From the NCBI RefSeq assembly GCF_900090245.1, contig NZ_FMDN01000012.1, positions 62,001-126,000 of the forward strand: a DNA stretch of 64,000 bases, read 5' to 3'. Below, piece by piece: positions 48,818 through 56,282 of the stretch. This DNA is from Micromonospora halophytica. GTDB lineage: Bacteria; Actinomycetota; Actinomycetes; Mycobacteriales; Micromonosporaceae. The position numbers and the translations under genes are program-made. The first letter of the stretch is position 1. Each line of letters starts with the position of its first letter. The notes beneath the pieces were generated by a model, which worked only from the letters and a program-made list of their open reading frames with translations, did no database searches and was not told the origin of the DNA.

Positions 48818-51800
48818 ATGAGCGTCTCACTGGACGAGGTCGTCAGCGCGCTGCGCGCGTCCCTGCTCGACAACCAGAAACTGCGGCAGCAGAACCAGCA
48901 GCTCGCCGCCACCCTCACCGAACCGGTGGCGATCATCGGGATGAGCTGCCGCTTCCCCGGCGGGGTCCGCTCGCCGGAGCAGCTGTGGGACCTCATCGCC
49001 GCGGGCGGGGACGCGATGGCCCCGTTCCCGGACGACCGGGGCTGGAACCTCGACGCGCTCTACGACACCGACCCGGCCAGCCGGGGCACCTCGTACGTGC
49101 GGGAGGGCGGGTTCCTGCACGATGCCGGGGACTTCGACCCCGCGTTCTTCGGCATCAGCCCCCGCGAGGCGCTGGCCATGGACCCGCAGCAGCGGCTGCT
49201 GCTGGAGACGGCCTGGGAGGCGTTCGAGCGGGCCGGGATCGACCCGACCACGTTGCGCGGCGCGCCCACCGGGGTGTACGCGGCCACCAGCAGCCAGGGC
49301 GACTACGCGGCCCTGCTCACCGGGGTCGGCGGCGGCGTCGAGGGCTACCTCGGCACCGGCAGCGCCGCCGCCGTGGCCAGCGGTCGGATCTCGTACGCGC
49401 TGGGCCTGGAGGGGCCGGCGGTCACCGTGGACACCGCCTGCTCGTCGTCGCTGGTCGCGCTGCACCTGGCCTGCCAGGCGCTGCGGCTCGGCGAGTGCAC
49501 CCTCGCGCTGGCCGGCGGGGTGTCGGTGATGGCGACCCCGACGGTCTTCGTCGAGTTCTCCCGCCAGCGTGGTCTGGCCACCGACGGGCGGTGCAAGTCG
49601 TTCGCCGCCGCCGCCGACGGCACCGGCTGGTCGGAGGGGGTCGGCATGCTGCTCGTGGAGCGGCTCTCCGACGCCCGCCGCAACGGCCACCCGGTCCTCG
49701 CCGTGGTCCGCGGCAGCGCGGTCAACCAGGACGGGGCGAGCAGTGGGCTCACCGCCCCGAACGGCCCCTCCCAGCGCCGGGTCATCACCCAGGCCCTGGC
49801 GAACGCCGGACTGAGCGCCGACGAGATCGACGTGGTCGAGGCGCACGGCACCGGCACCACCCTCGGCGACCCGATCGAGGCGCAGGCGCTGCTGGCCACG
49901 TACGGCCGGCAGCGGCCGGCGGACCGGCCGCTGCTGCTCGGATCGGTCAAGTCGAACATCGGGCACACCCAGGCCGCCGCCGGCGTGGCCGGGGTGATCA
50001 AGATGGTTCTGGCGATGCGGCACGGGGTGCTGCCGCCCACCCTGCACGTCGACGAGCCCACCCCGCACGTCGACTGGTCCGCCGGGGCGGTGACCCTGCT
50101 GACCGGCGCCACGCCCTGGCCGGAGACCGGCCGGCCACGCCGGGCCGGGGTGTCCGCGTTCGGCGTCAGCGGCACCAACGCGCACACCATCGTCGAGCAG
50201 GCCGACCCCGCCGACGCCGGGCCCGCCCGGCCGGCCGGCGCGCCCGCCCCACCGGCGCCGTGGATCGTCTCCGCCCGCTCCGCGCCGGCCCTGGCCGGTC
50301 AGGCCCGCCGACTGCTGGCGCACCTGACCGCCCACCCCGACCTGCGTCCGGCCGACGTGGCGTACTCGCTGGTCACGACCCGGGCGGCGCTGCCGCACCG
50401 GGCCGTGGTGACCGGCGACGACGCCGACGCGCTGCGCGCCGGCCTGCGGGCCGTCGCCGAGGACGCCGCGAACCCGCACGTGGTGCGCGGGGTGGCCCGC
50501 CCCGCCGGCAAGCTCGCCTTCCTCTTCACCGGCCAGGGCGCGCAGCGCCCCGGCATGGGCGCCGAACTGCACCGCCGGTTCCCGGTGTTCGCCGCCGCCT
50601 TCGACGAGGTGGCCGCCGAACTCGACCGGCACCTGGCCCGCCCGCTGCGCGAGGTGGTCTTCGCCGCGGCCGGCACGCCGCAGGCGGCCCTGCTGGACCG
50701 CACCGAGTTCACCCAGCCGGCGTTGTTCGCGTACGAGGTGGCCGCGTACCGGCTGGTCACCGCGTGGGGCCTGCGTCCACAGCAGTTGCTCGGCCACTCC
50801 ATCGGCGAACTGGCCGCCGCGCACGTCGCCGGGGTGCTGTCGCTGGCCGACGCCGCCGCCCTGGTGGCCGCCCGGGGCCGGCTCATGCAGGCCCTGCCCG
50901 AGGGCGGGGCGATGCTGGCGGTACGCGCCACCGAGGCCGAGGTGACCCCGCTGCTCGGCGACGGGGTGGCGCTGGCCGCGGTGAACGGGCCGGCGTCGGT
51001 GGTGCTCTCCGGCGACACCGACGCGGTGCTGGCGGCCGGGGAACGGCTCACCGCCCAGGGCCGGCAGGTGCGCCGGCTACGGGTCAGCCACGCCTTCCAC
51101 TCCGCCCGGATGGACGCGGTGCTGGCCGACTTCCGGGTCGTCGCGGAGAAGGTCAGCTGGCACCCGCCGACGCTGCCGCTGGTCTCCGACCGCACCGGCG
51201 CCGTGCTCACCGCCGCCGAGGCCACCGACCCCGGATACTGGGTCGACCACGTCCGCGACACGGTCCGCTTCCACGACGGGATGGCCACCCTCGCCGCCGC
51301 CGGGGCCGGCACGTTCCTGGAACTGGGGCCGGACGGCGCGCTCACCGCGCTGGCCCGGGAGTGCCTGCCCGACGCCGACCCGGCGGCCTTCGTCCCGGTC
51401 GGCCGCCGCGACCAGCCGGAGGCCGCCACCCTGCTCGCCGCCCTCGCCGCCGTCGACCTGCGCGGGGCCGGCGTCGACTGGGCCGCCCTCTTCGCCGGTA
51501 CCGACGCCGCCCGGGTCGAGCTGCCCACCTACGCCTTCCACCACGAGCGGTACTGGCCCGAGCCGGTGGTGCTCGACCTCGACCCCCGGCCGGTGGCCGA
51601 CGCCGCCGACGGGGAGTTCTGGGCTGCCGTGGAGACCGACGAGCCGGCCGCCCTGGCCGCAGTCCTCGGTGTCGACGCCGAGCGGCGCGACGCCCTCGTC
51701 GACCTGCTGCCCGCCCTCGCCGCGTACCGGGGACGACGGCGTCGCCGCGACGAGTTGGACGCGCTGCGGTACCGGAGCACCTGGACCCGCGTCGACCTGC

Positions 51801-54304
51801 CGCCCGTCGTCGCGCCGGCCGGTCCCTGCCTGGTCGTCGCCGATCCGGGCACCGTCACCGATGCGCTGCTGGCCGCGCTGGCCGCCACCGGCCTGTCCCC
51901 GGTGCCCGTCGCGCCGGACGACCTGCCCGCCGCCGTCGCCGGCCCGCCTCCGGCCCTGGTGGTCTCGCTGCTCGCCGCGAACGTGTCCGCCCCGCACGAC
52001 GTCGAGGTCGACGGGCCGGTCGGGGACGTCGCGGCCTGGGCCTCGGGCCCGCTGGCCGGCACCGCCGCCCTGATCCGGGCCCTCGCCGACGCCGGGTCCA
52101 CCGCGCCGGTCTGGTGCGTGACCCGCGGTGCCGTCGCCGTCGACGCCGACGACGCCGCGCCGGACGTCGCCGGGGCGTCCGTCTGGGGGCTCGGGCGGGT
52201 GCTGGCGCTCGAGACGCCGCGGCTCTGGGGAGGCCTGGTGGACCTGCCGGCCGACCCGGACGACACCGCGTACGCCGCGCTGGCCCGCGCCGTCGCGGTC
52301 GGCGGCGGCGAGGACCAGCTCGCCGTGCGTGCCGGCGGGGTGTACGCCCGTCGGCTGGAGCGGGCCCCCACCGGTCCGGCCTCCGACGAGGACTGGCGAC
52401 CCCGGGGTGCGGTGCTGGTGCACGGGACGGCGGCCGTGCGCGCCCCGCACCTGCTGCGCTGGCTGGCCGACTGCGGCGCGCCCCACCTGCTGCTGGTCGG
52501 ACCCGACGCCCCCGCCGACCTGTCCGTCGAGGTCACCGTGGTCGACGACCCCGCCGCGCTGCCCGGGGCACTGGACCGGCTCGCCGCCGCCGGAACGCCG
52601 GTGCGCACGGTGGTGCACGTCGCCGACTCCGGCGGGGCCGGTGACCCGGTCACCGCGACCGACCCGGCCGGGCTGGCCGCCGCCGTCGCCGAGCGGGTCA
52701 CCGCCGTGGCGGCGCTGGACGCCGCCGTCACCGACCGCCCGGTCGACGAGTTCGTCGTCTTCACCTCCACCGCCGCCACCTGGGGCAGCGGTGGCGCGGC
52801 CGTCGCCGCCGCCACCGGCGCCGGCCTGGCGGCGCTGGCCGCCCGCCGTCGGGCCGTCGGTCGGCCGGCGACCGTGCTCGCCTGGGTGCCCTGGGCCGAC
52901 GAGGTCGCCGAGCCGGCCCCGCTGCGTCGCCGGGGGATCCGGCCGCTCGACGCCGACCTGGCCGTCGCCGCGGTGCAGCAGGCGCTCGGGCGCGGTGACG
53001 ACGAGGTCGCCGTCGCCGACGTCGACTGGCCCACGTTCGTGCCGGCCTTCACCGTGGTACGCCCCAGCGCGCTGCTGCGCGGCGTGCCCGAGGCGGCCGC
53101 CGACCCGGACGGGCGCGACGGCGGCGAGCCGGCCGACCCGGCCCGGGCGCTGCGCGACCGGCTGGCCGGCAGCGTCGCCGCCGACCGGCACCGCATCCTG
53201 CTGGACCTGGTCCGGGCGCACGTGGCCACCGTGCTCGGGCACGCCTCGCCCGGGGCGATCGAGGCCGACCGGGACTTCCTGGAGCTGGGCTTCGATTCGC
53301 TGACCGCGCTGGAACTGCGCGACGCGCTGCGGCAGGACACCGGCGCCGAGTTGTCGGCCACCCTGCTGTTCGACCATCCCACCCCGGCAGCGCTGGCCCG
53401 GCACCTGCTCGGCCAGATCCTCGGCGCGGACGCGGCCGGCGACCCGGGCGGCGGCTCCGCCGAGGGCACCCCGGAGGGAGCGGGCGGCATTCTCGGCGGC
53501 CTGTTCCGCCAGCCGAAGGCGCGGGAGGACGCGGCCGGCTACGCCGAGCTGCTGGTCAAGCTCGCCCAGTTCCGGCCCGCCTTCACCGAGCCGGCGCAGC
53601 TGACCCGCCCGGCCGGCATCCTCCGGCTGGCGGAGGGCCCCGGCACCCCGGTCGTCTGCTGCTGCACCATGTCGCTGCTCTCCGGCCCGCACGAGTACGC
53701 CCGCGTCGCGGCCGGCTTCCGTGGCCGGCGGGACGTGTGGGCGCTGCCCAACCCCGGTTTCGGCGTCGGCGAGGAACTCCCCGCCGACCTGCCCGCGCTG
53801 CTGCGGGTGCACGCCGACACCGTGTTGCGCACCGTCGGCGACGGCCCGTTCGTGCTGGCCGGGCACTCCGGAGGAGCGATGGTGGCCAACGTGCTCGCCC
53901 GGGAGCTGGAACGCCAGGGCCGCGTGCCGGCCGCGGTGGTGCTGATGGACACCTACCCGGCGAACAGCGAGGTGCTCGGCGGCTGGACGTCGCAGCTGCT
54001 CGACGGGATGGTCGAGCGGGACAGCGCGTACACCCCGATGGACGACTACCGGACCACGGCCTGGGCCGGCTACCTGCCGCTGTTCCTGGACTGGCAGCCC
54101 GCGCCGATGGACGCGGCGACCCTGCTGGTGCGGGCCAGCCAACCGCTGGGGGAGTGGGCGGGTGAGCCCGACGGCTGGCGGTCGCGGTGGCCGTACCCGC
54201 ACGAGGCGGTGGACGCGGCCGGCGACCACTTCACCATGGTCGGCGAGCGGGGTCCCGAGCTGGCCGGGACCGTGCACGAGTGGCTGGCCGGACGCGGTTT
54301 GTGA
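48818..54304 (+). CDS. Terminal type I PKS: KS-AT(malonyl)-inactive KR-ACP-TE (module K)
   Basis: An 1828-residue protein that adds the last two carbons and releases the chain. ATG 48818 has AAGGAG at 48806-48811. The N-terminus (LDEVVSALRASLLDNQKLRQQN) is a docking helix of a different class from the other PKS proteins and matches the C-terminus of the preceding one. KS Cys is 49439-49441. AT Ser is 50798-50800 (GHSIGELAAAH) with HAFH at 51089-51100, so malonyl-CoA is expected. The KR region (about 52400-53040) has lost both cofactor and catalytic motifs. ACP Ser is 53297-53299. The C-terminal thioesterase has GHSGG. The expected product is a 3-oxo macrolactone or acid. The ABC transporter genes follow after 96 bp. 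Confidence 0.96.
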   Translation: MSVSLDEVVSALRASLLDNQKLRQQNQQLAATLTEPVAIIGMSCRFPGGVRSPEQLWDLIAAGGDAMAPFPDDRGWNLDALYDTDPASRGTSYVREGGFLHDAGDFDPAFFGISPREALAMDPQQRLLLETAWEAFERAGIDPTTLRGAPTGVYAATSSQGDYAALLTGVGGGVEGYLGTGSAAAVASGRISYALGLEGPAVTVDTACSSSLVALHLACQALRLGECTLALAGGVSVMATPTVFVEFSRQRGLATDGRCKSFAAAADGTGWSEGVGMLLVERLSDARRNGHPVLAVVRGSAVNQDGASSGLTAPNGPSQRRVITQALANAGLSADEIDVVEAHGTGTTLGDPIEAQALLATYGRQRPADRPLLLGSVKSNIGHTQAAAGVAGVIKMVLAMRHGVLPPTLHVDEPTPHVDWSAGAVTLLTGATPWPETGRPRRAGVSAFGVSGTNAHTIVEQADPADAGPARPAGAPAPPAPWIVSARSAPALAGQARRLLAHLTAHPDLRPADVAYSLVTTRAALPHRAVVTGDDADALRAGLRAVAEDAANPHVVRGVARPAGKLAFLFTGQGAQRPGMGAELHRRFPVFAAAFDEVAAELDRHLARPLREVVFAAAGTPQAALLDRTEFTQPALFAYEVAAYRLVTAWGLRPQQLLGHSIGELAAAHVAGVLSLADAAALVAARGRLMQALPEGGAMLAVRATEAEVTPLLGDGVALAAVNGPASVVLSGDTDAVLAAGERLTAQGRQVRRLRVSHAFHSARMDAVLADFRVVAEKVSWHPPTLPLVSDRTGAVLTAAEATDPGYWVDHVRDTVRFHDGMATLAAAGAGTFLELGPDGALTALARECLPDADPAAFVPVGRRDQPEAATLLAALAAVDLRGAGVDWAALFAGTDAARVELPTYAFHHERYWPEPVVLDLDPRPVADAADGEFWAAVETDEPAALAAVLGVDAERRDALVDLLPALAAYRGRRRRRDELDALRYRSTWTRVDLPPVVAPAGPCLVVADPGTVTDALLAALAATGLSPVPVAPDDLPAAVAGPPPALVVSLLAANVSAPHDVEVDGPVGDVAAWASGPLAGTAALIRALADAGSTAPVWCVTRGAVAVDADDAAPDVAGASVWGLGRVLALETPRLWGGLVDLPADPDDTAYAALARAVAVGGGEDQLAVRAGGVYARRLERAPTGPASDEDWRPRGAVLVHGTAAVRAPHLLRWLADCGAPHLLLVGPDAPADLSVEVTVVDDPAALPGALDRLAAAGTPVRTVVHVADSGGAGDPVTATDPAGLAAAVAERVTAVAALDAAVTDRPVDEFVVFTSTAATWGSGGAAVAAATGAGLAALAARRRAVGRPATVLAWVPWADEVAEPAPLRRRGIRPLDADLAVAAVQQALGRGDDEVAVADVDWPTFVPAFTVVRPSALLRGVPEAAADPDGRDGGEPADPARALRDRLAGSVAADRHRILLDLVRAHVATVLGHASPGAIEADRDFLELGFDSLTALELRDALRQDTGAELSATLLFDHPTPAALARHLLGQILGADAAGDPGGGSAEGTPEGAGGILGGLFRQPKAREDAAGYAELLVKLAQFRPAFTEPAQLTRPAGILRLAEGPGTPVVCCCTMSLLSGPHEYARVAAGFRGRRDVWALPNPGFGVGEELPADLPALLRVHADTVLRTVGDGPFVLAGHSGGAMVANVLARELERQGRVPAAVVLMDTYPANSEVLGGWTSQLLDGMVERDSAYTPMDDYRTTAWAGYLPLFLDWQPAPMDAATLLVRASQPLGEWAGEPDGWRSRWPYPHEAVDAAGDHFTMVGERGPELAGTVHEWLAGRGL
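52400..53040 (+). other. Degenerate (non-functional) KR of module K
   Basis: This aligns over its full length with the active KR of module J, but key residues are gone. The NADPH loop (TGGAGALG in module J) reads HGTAAVRA. The catalytic Tyr is Ala (52805-52807) and the Asn four residues on is Gly. The conserved Lys region (APKLVG) reads AERVTA. The Trp of A-type KRs remains (TWGSGG), so it probably decayed from an A-type KR. The fold may survive as a spacer. The beta-keto group from the last condensation should therefore stay unreduced. Confidence 0.9.
53620..54301 (+). other. Type I thioesterase (TE) domain
   Basis: An alpha/beta-hydrolase domain at the end of the last PKS. Catalytic Ser is residue 1684 (53867-53869, AGHSGGAM), Asp is 1711 (53948-53950, LMDTYP) and His is 1804 (54227-54229, GDHFTM). 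In macrolide PKSs this domain takes the full-length chain from the ACP and cyclises or hydrolyses it. Which hydroxyl is used for ring closure cannot be read from the sequence; in the numbering used here C19 would give a 20-membered and C23 a 24-membered ring. Confidence 0.94.
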
Positions 54305-54327
54305 CCAGGGGTGCGGCACGCCCCTGG
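54305..54327 (+). other. Inverted repeat directly after the PKS stop codon
   Basis: CCAGGGG and CCCCTGG arms around a nine-base centre, extendable by a G-U and a G-C pair. It starts one base after the TGA of the terminal PKS. It could act as a weak terminator or attenuator between the PKS genes and the transporter genes, or be part of the CCCCT box array that overlaps it. There is no T-run. Confidence 0.5.
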
Positions 54328-54380
54328 CCTGCCCCTAGCACCCCCTATCGATGTGACGGACATCTGTCCCCTGAGGGGAC
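54321..54380 (+). promoter_or_regulatory. CCCCT(A/G) box array and palindrome upstream of the ABC genes
   Basis: CCCCTG (54321), CCCCTA (54332) and CCCCTA (54342) are spaced 11 and 10 bp apart, one helical turn each. A fourth box at 54368 lies in the perfect palindrome GTCCCCTGAGGGGAC (54366-54380). GGACATCTGTCC (54358-54369) overlaps it. The layout suggests a protein-binding site. The same core also occurs at the promoter-like sequence before the proximal LuxR regulator. No clear -10/-35 pair is seen here. Confidence 0.45.
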
Positions 54381-54386
54381 CAGGAC

Positions 54387-54391
54387 GGGAG
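54387..54391 (+). promoter_or_regulatory. Ribosome binding site deciding the ABC ATPase start
   Basis: GGGAG ends 9 bp before GTG 54401. Earlier in-frame GTG codons (for example 54311) lie within the box array and have no comparable site. The extra residues they would add do not resemble an ABC N-terminus. Confidence 0.6.
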
Positions 54392-54400
54392 CATGGCGAC

Positions 54401-55435
54401 GTGGACGAAGCAGTGGTGGTCGAGGAGCTGGTCAAGCGGTACCAGCCCAACATGCCGCCGGCGGTGGACGGACTGAGCTTCTCCGTCGCCGCCGGTGAGG
54501 TCTTCGGTCTGCTCGGGCCGAACGGCGCCGGCAAGACCACGACGATCGGAGTGCTGACGACCCGGGTACGGGCCACCTCGGGACGGGCCACCGTCTGCGG
54601 GGCGGACGTGGTCCGTGCCCCGGCCGTGGCCCGGCAGTTGCTGGCGGTGGTGCCGCAGCGGGTGAACCTGGACCGGGCGTTGACCGTCCGGCAGAACCTG
54701 TTGTTCCACTCGGCGTACCACCGGGTGCCCCGGGCGCGGCGGATCCGGCGGGCCGACGAACTGCTGGAGCAGATGGGGCTCAAGGACTTCGCCAACGCCC
54801 GGACCGACTTCCTCTCCGGTGGCCTGGCGCAGCGCACCATGATCGCCCGGGCGTTGATGCACTCGCCCCGGGTGCTCTTCCTCGACGAGCCCTCCGGCGG
54901 TCTCGACCCGCAGTCCCGGCTCTTCGTGCACGACCGGATCGCCGAGCTGAAGCAGTCCGGGGTCACCGTCGTGGTGACCACCCACGACATGGACGAGGCG
55001 GAGAAGCTCTGCGACCGGGTCGGCATCGTCGACCACGGCAAGCTGCTCACCCTGGACACCCCGGCCGCGCTGACCCGGACCCTGCCGGGCAGCAGCACGC
55101 TGACCCTGGTGGTCGCCGCCGGCGCTCCCGCCGAGGAGGTGCAGGCCGCCCTCGGCAACGTCCCCGACGTCGAGCGGGTGGAGCGGCTGCGCGCCGGCGG
55201 TTCGGCCGGCATGCCGATGTTCCCGGGCATGCCACCGATGCCGATGCCGGAGGCCGCGCCCGACCCGGACGCCACCCTGTCGTTCCGCCTCTACACCGGC
55301 TCCGCGCCGGCCAACGCCGTGCCGATGGCGTTGAAGATCCTCACCGACCTGCGGTGCGAGGTCCGTGACCTCAGCATCGGCCAGCCCAGCCTCGAAGACG
55401 TCTTCATCCACCTGACCGGAAGGGAACTTCGGTGA
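54401..55435 (+). CDS. ABC transporter ATP-binding protein (DrrA-like)
   Basis: A 344-residue ATPase that would power export, most likely of the macrolide. Walker A GPNGAGKT is at residues 39-46, the Q-loop Gln at 86, the signature LSGGLAQ at 138-144 and Walker B VLFLDEP at 158-164, followed by the switch His in VTTHDMDEAEK. The C-terminal extension ending LEDVFIHLTGREL is typical of the DrrA antibiotic-exporter family. GTG 54401 is chosen for its GGGAG site and because the protein then starts at the conserved VVVEELVKRYQ strand. An unusual Met/Pro-rich stretch (55206-55257) lies in the C-terminal domain. The stop overlaps the start of the permease gene, so the two are translationally coupled. 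Confidence 0.93.
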   Translation: MDEAVVVEELVKRYQPNMPPAVDGLSFSVAAGEVFGLLGPNGAGKTTTIGVLTTRVRATSGRATVCGADVVRAPAVARQLLAVVPQRVNLDRALTVRQNLLFHSAYHRVPRARRIRRADELLEQMGLKDFANARTDFLSGGLAQRTMIARALMHSPRVLFLDEPSGGLDPQSRLFVHDRIAELKQSGVTVVVTTHDMDEAEKLCDRVGIVDHGKLLTLDTPAALTRTLPGSSTLTLVVAAGAPAEEVQAALGNVPDVERVERLRAGGSAGMPMFPGMPPMPMPEAAPDPDATLSFRLYTGSAPANAVPMALKILTDLRCEVRDLSIGQPSLEDVFIHLTGRELR

Positions 55436-56271
55436 GCGTCACCGCCTCCGCCAGCCCGCCCACGCCGTCGCCGGCCGTCACGCCCGCGTCGGTGCGGTGG
55501 CTGGACCAGTTCGCCACCTTCCGGGCGGTGCTCTGGCGCGACCTGTTCGTCACCGGCCGGGAGCTGGGCGCGTTCTTCGCCCAGGTGTTCCTCCAGCCGC
55601 TGTTCATGTTGCTGATCTTCGGCAAGGTGCTCAAGGACCTCGGGTACGCCAGCGACGACTTCGCCAACGTGCTGCTGCCCGGTGTGATCGCGCTCAACGC
55701 CTTCCTGATCGGCCTGGAGAACACCGCGCTGCCGATGGTGATGGACTTCTCCTTCACCCGGGAGATCGAGGACCGCCTGCTCGCGCCGATGGCCGTCCCG
55801 TTGGTCGCCTTCGAGAAGATCGTCTTCGGGGCGATCCGGGGCCTTGTCGCCGGGATCGTGCTCATCCCCATCGGCATGCTCATGCTCGGTGTCACCTGGC
55901 CGCTGTCGACGGTGATCCAGGTGCTCGGGGTCCTGGTGATCGGTGCGTTGGTCGGCGCGGCGATGGGGCTGACGTTCGGCACCCTGGTCCCGCCGCACCG
56001 CATCCAGATCATGTTCACCGTGACCCTGACGCCGTTGATGTTCACCGGCGCCACCCAGTTCCCGCTGCGGGCCCTGGACTCGTTGCCCTGGTTCCAGGTG
56101 ATCTGCGCGATCAACCCGCTGACCTACGTCAGCGAGGCCACCCGGTCGCTCGTCGCCCCGCCGGGGGTCGAGTCGGTGCCGCTCTGGCTCGACCTGCTCG
56201 TCCTGGCCGGAGTGTTCGTACTGTTCACCACCGTCGGCATCCGCGGCTTCATGCGCCGGGCCATGGACTAG
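55432..56271 (+). CDS. ABC-2 type transporter permease (DrrB-like)
   Basis: A 279-residue membrane protein that partners the ATPase encoded just upstream; its GTG overlaps that gene's TGA by 3 bases. After a cytoplasmic N-terminus of about 40 residues (WLDQFATFRAVLWRDLFVTGRE) there are about six hydrophobic segments, for example AQVFLQPLFMLLIFGKVL, LLPGVIALNAFLIGLEN, LVAGIVLIPIGMLMLGVTW, VLGVLVIGALVGAAMGLTFG and LLVLAGVFVLFTTVGI. TPLMFTGATQFPLRALDSLPW is the conserved ABC-2 region before the last segment. A homodimer of this protein with two ATPases should form the exporter in the plasma membrane. Its place after the PKS suggests efflux of the product and self-resistance. Confidence 0.92.
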   Translation: MSVTASASPPTPSPAVTPASVRWLDQFATFRAVLWRDLFVTGRELGAFFAQVFLQPLFMLLIFGKVLKDLGYASDDFANVLLPGVIALNAFLIGLENTALPMVMDFSFTREIEDRLLAPMAVPLVAFEKIVFGAIRGLVAGIVLIPIGMLMLGVTWPLSTVIQVLGVLVIGALVGAAMGLTFGTLVPPHRIQIMFTVTLTPLMFTGATQFPLRALDSLPWFQVICAINPLTYVSEATRSLVAPPGVESVPLWLDLLVLAGVFVLFTTVGIRGFMRRAMD

Positions 56272-56282
56272 GAACCGGCGCG

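Noticed and set aside
54305..54400. Clear promoter for the ABC genes
   Set aside because: I looked for -10/-35 pairs and found none that fit with normal spacing; the region is better described by its boxes and palindromes.
55497..56282. Long N-terminal extension of the glycosyltransferase through the permease gene
   Set aside because: The extension is out-of-frame permease DNA. GTG 56283 starts right at the conserved first strand of the GT fold.
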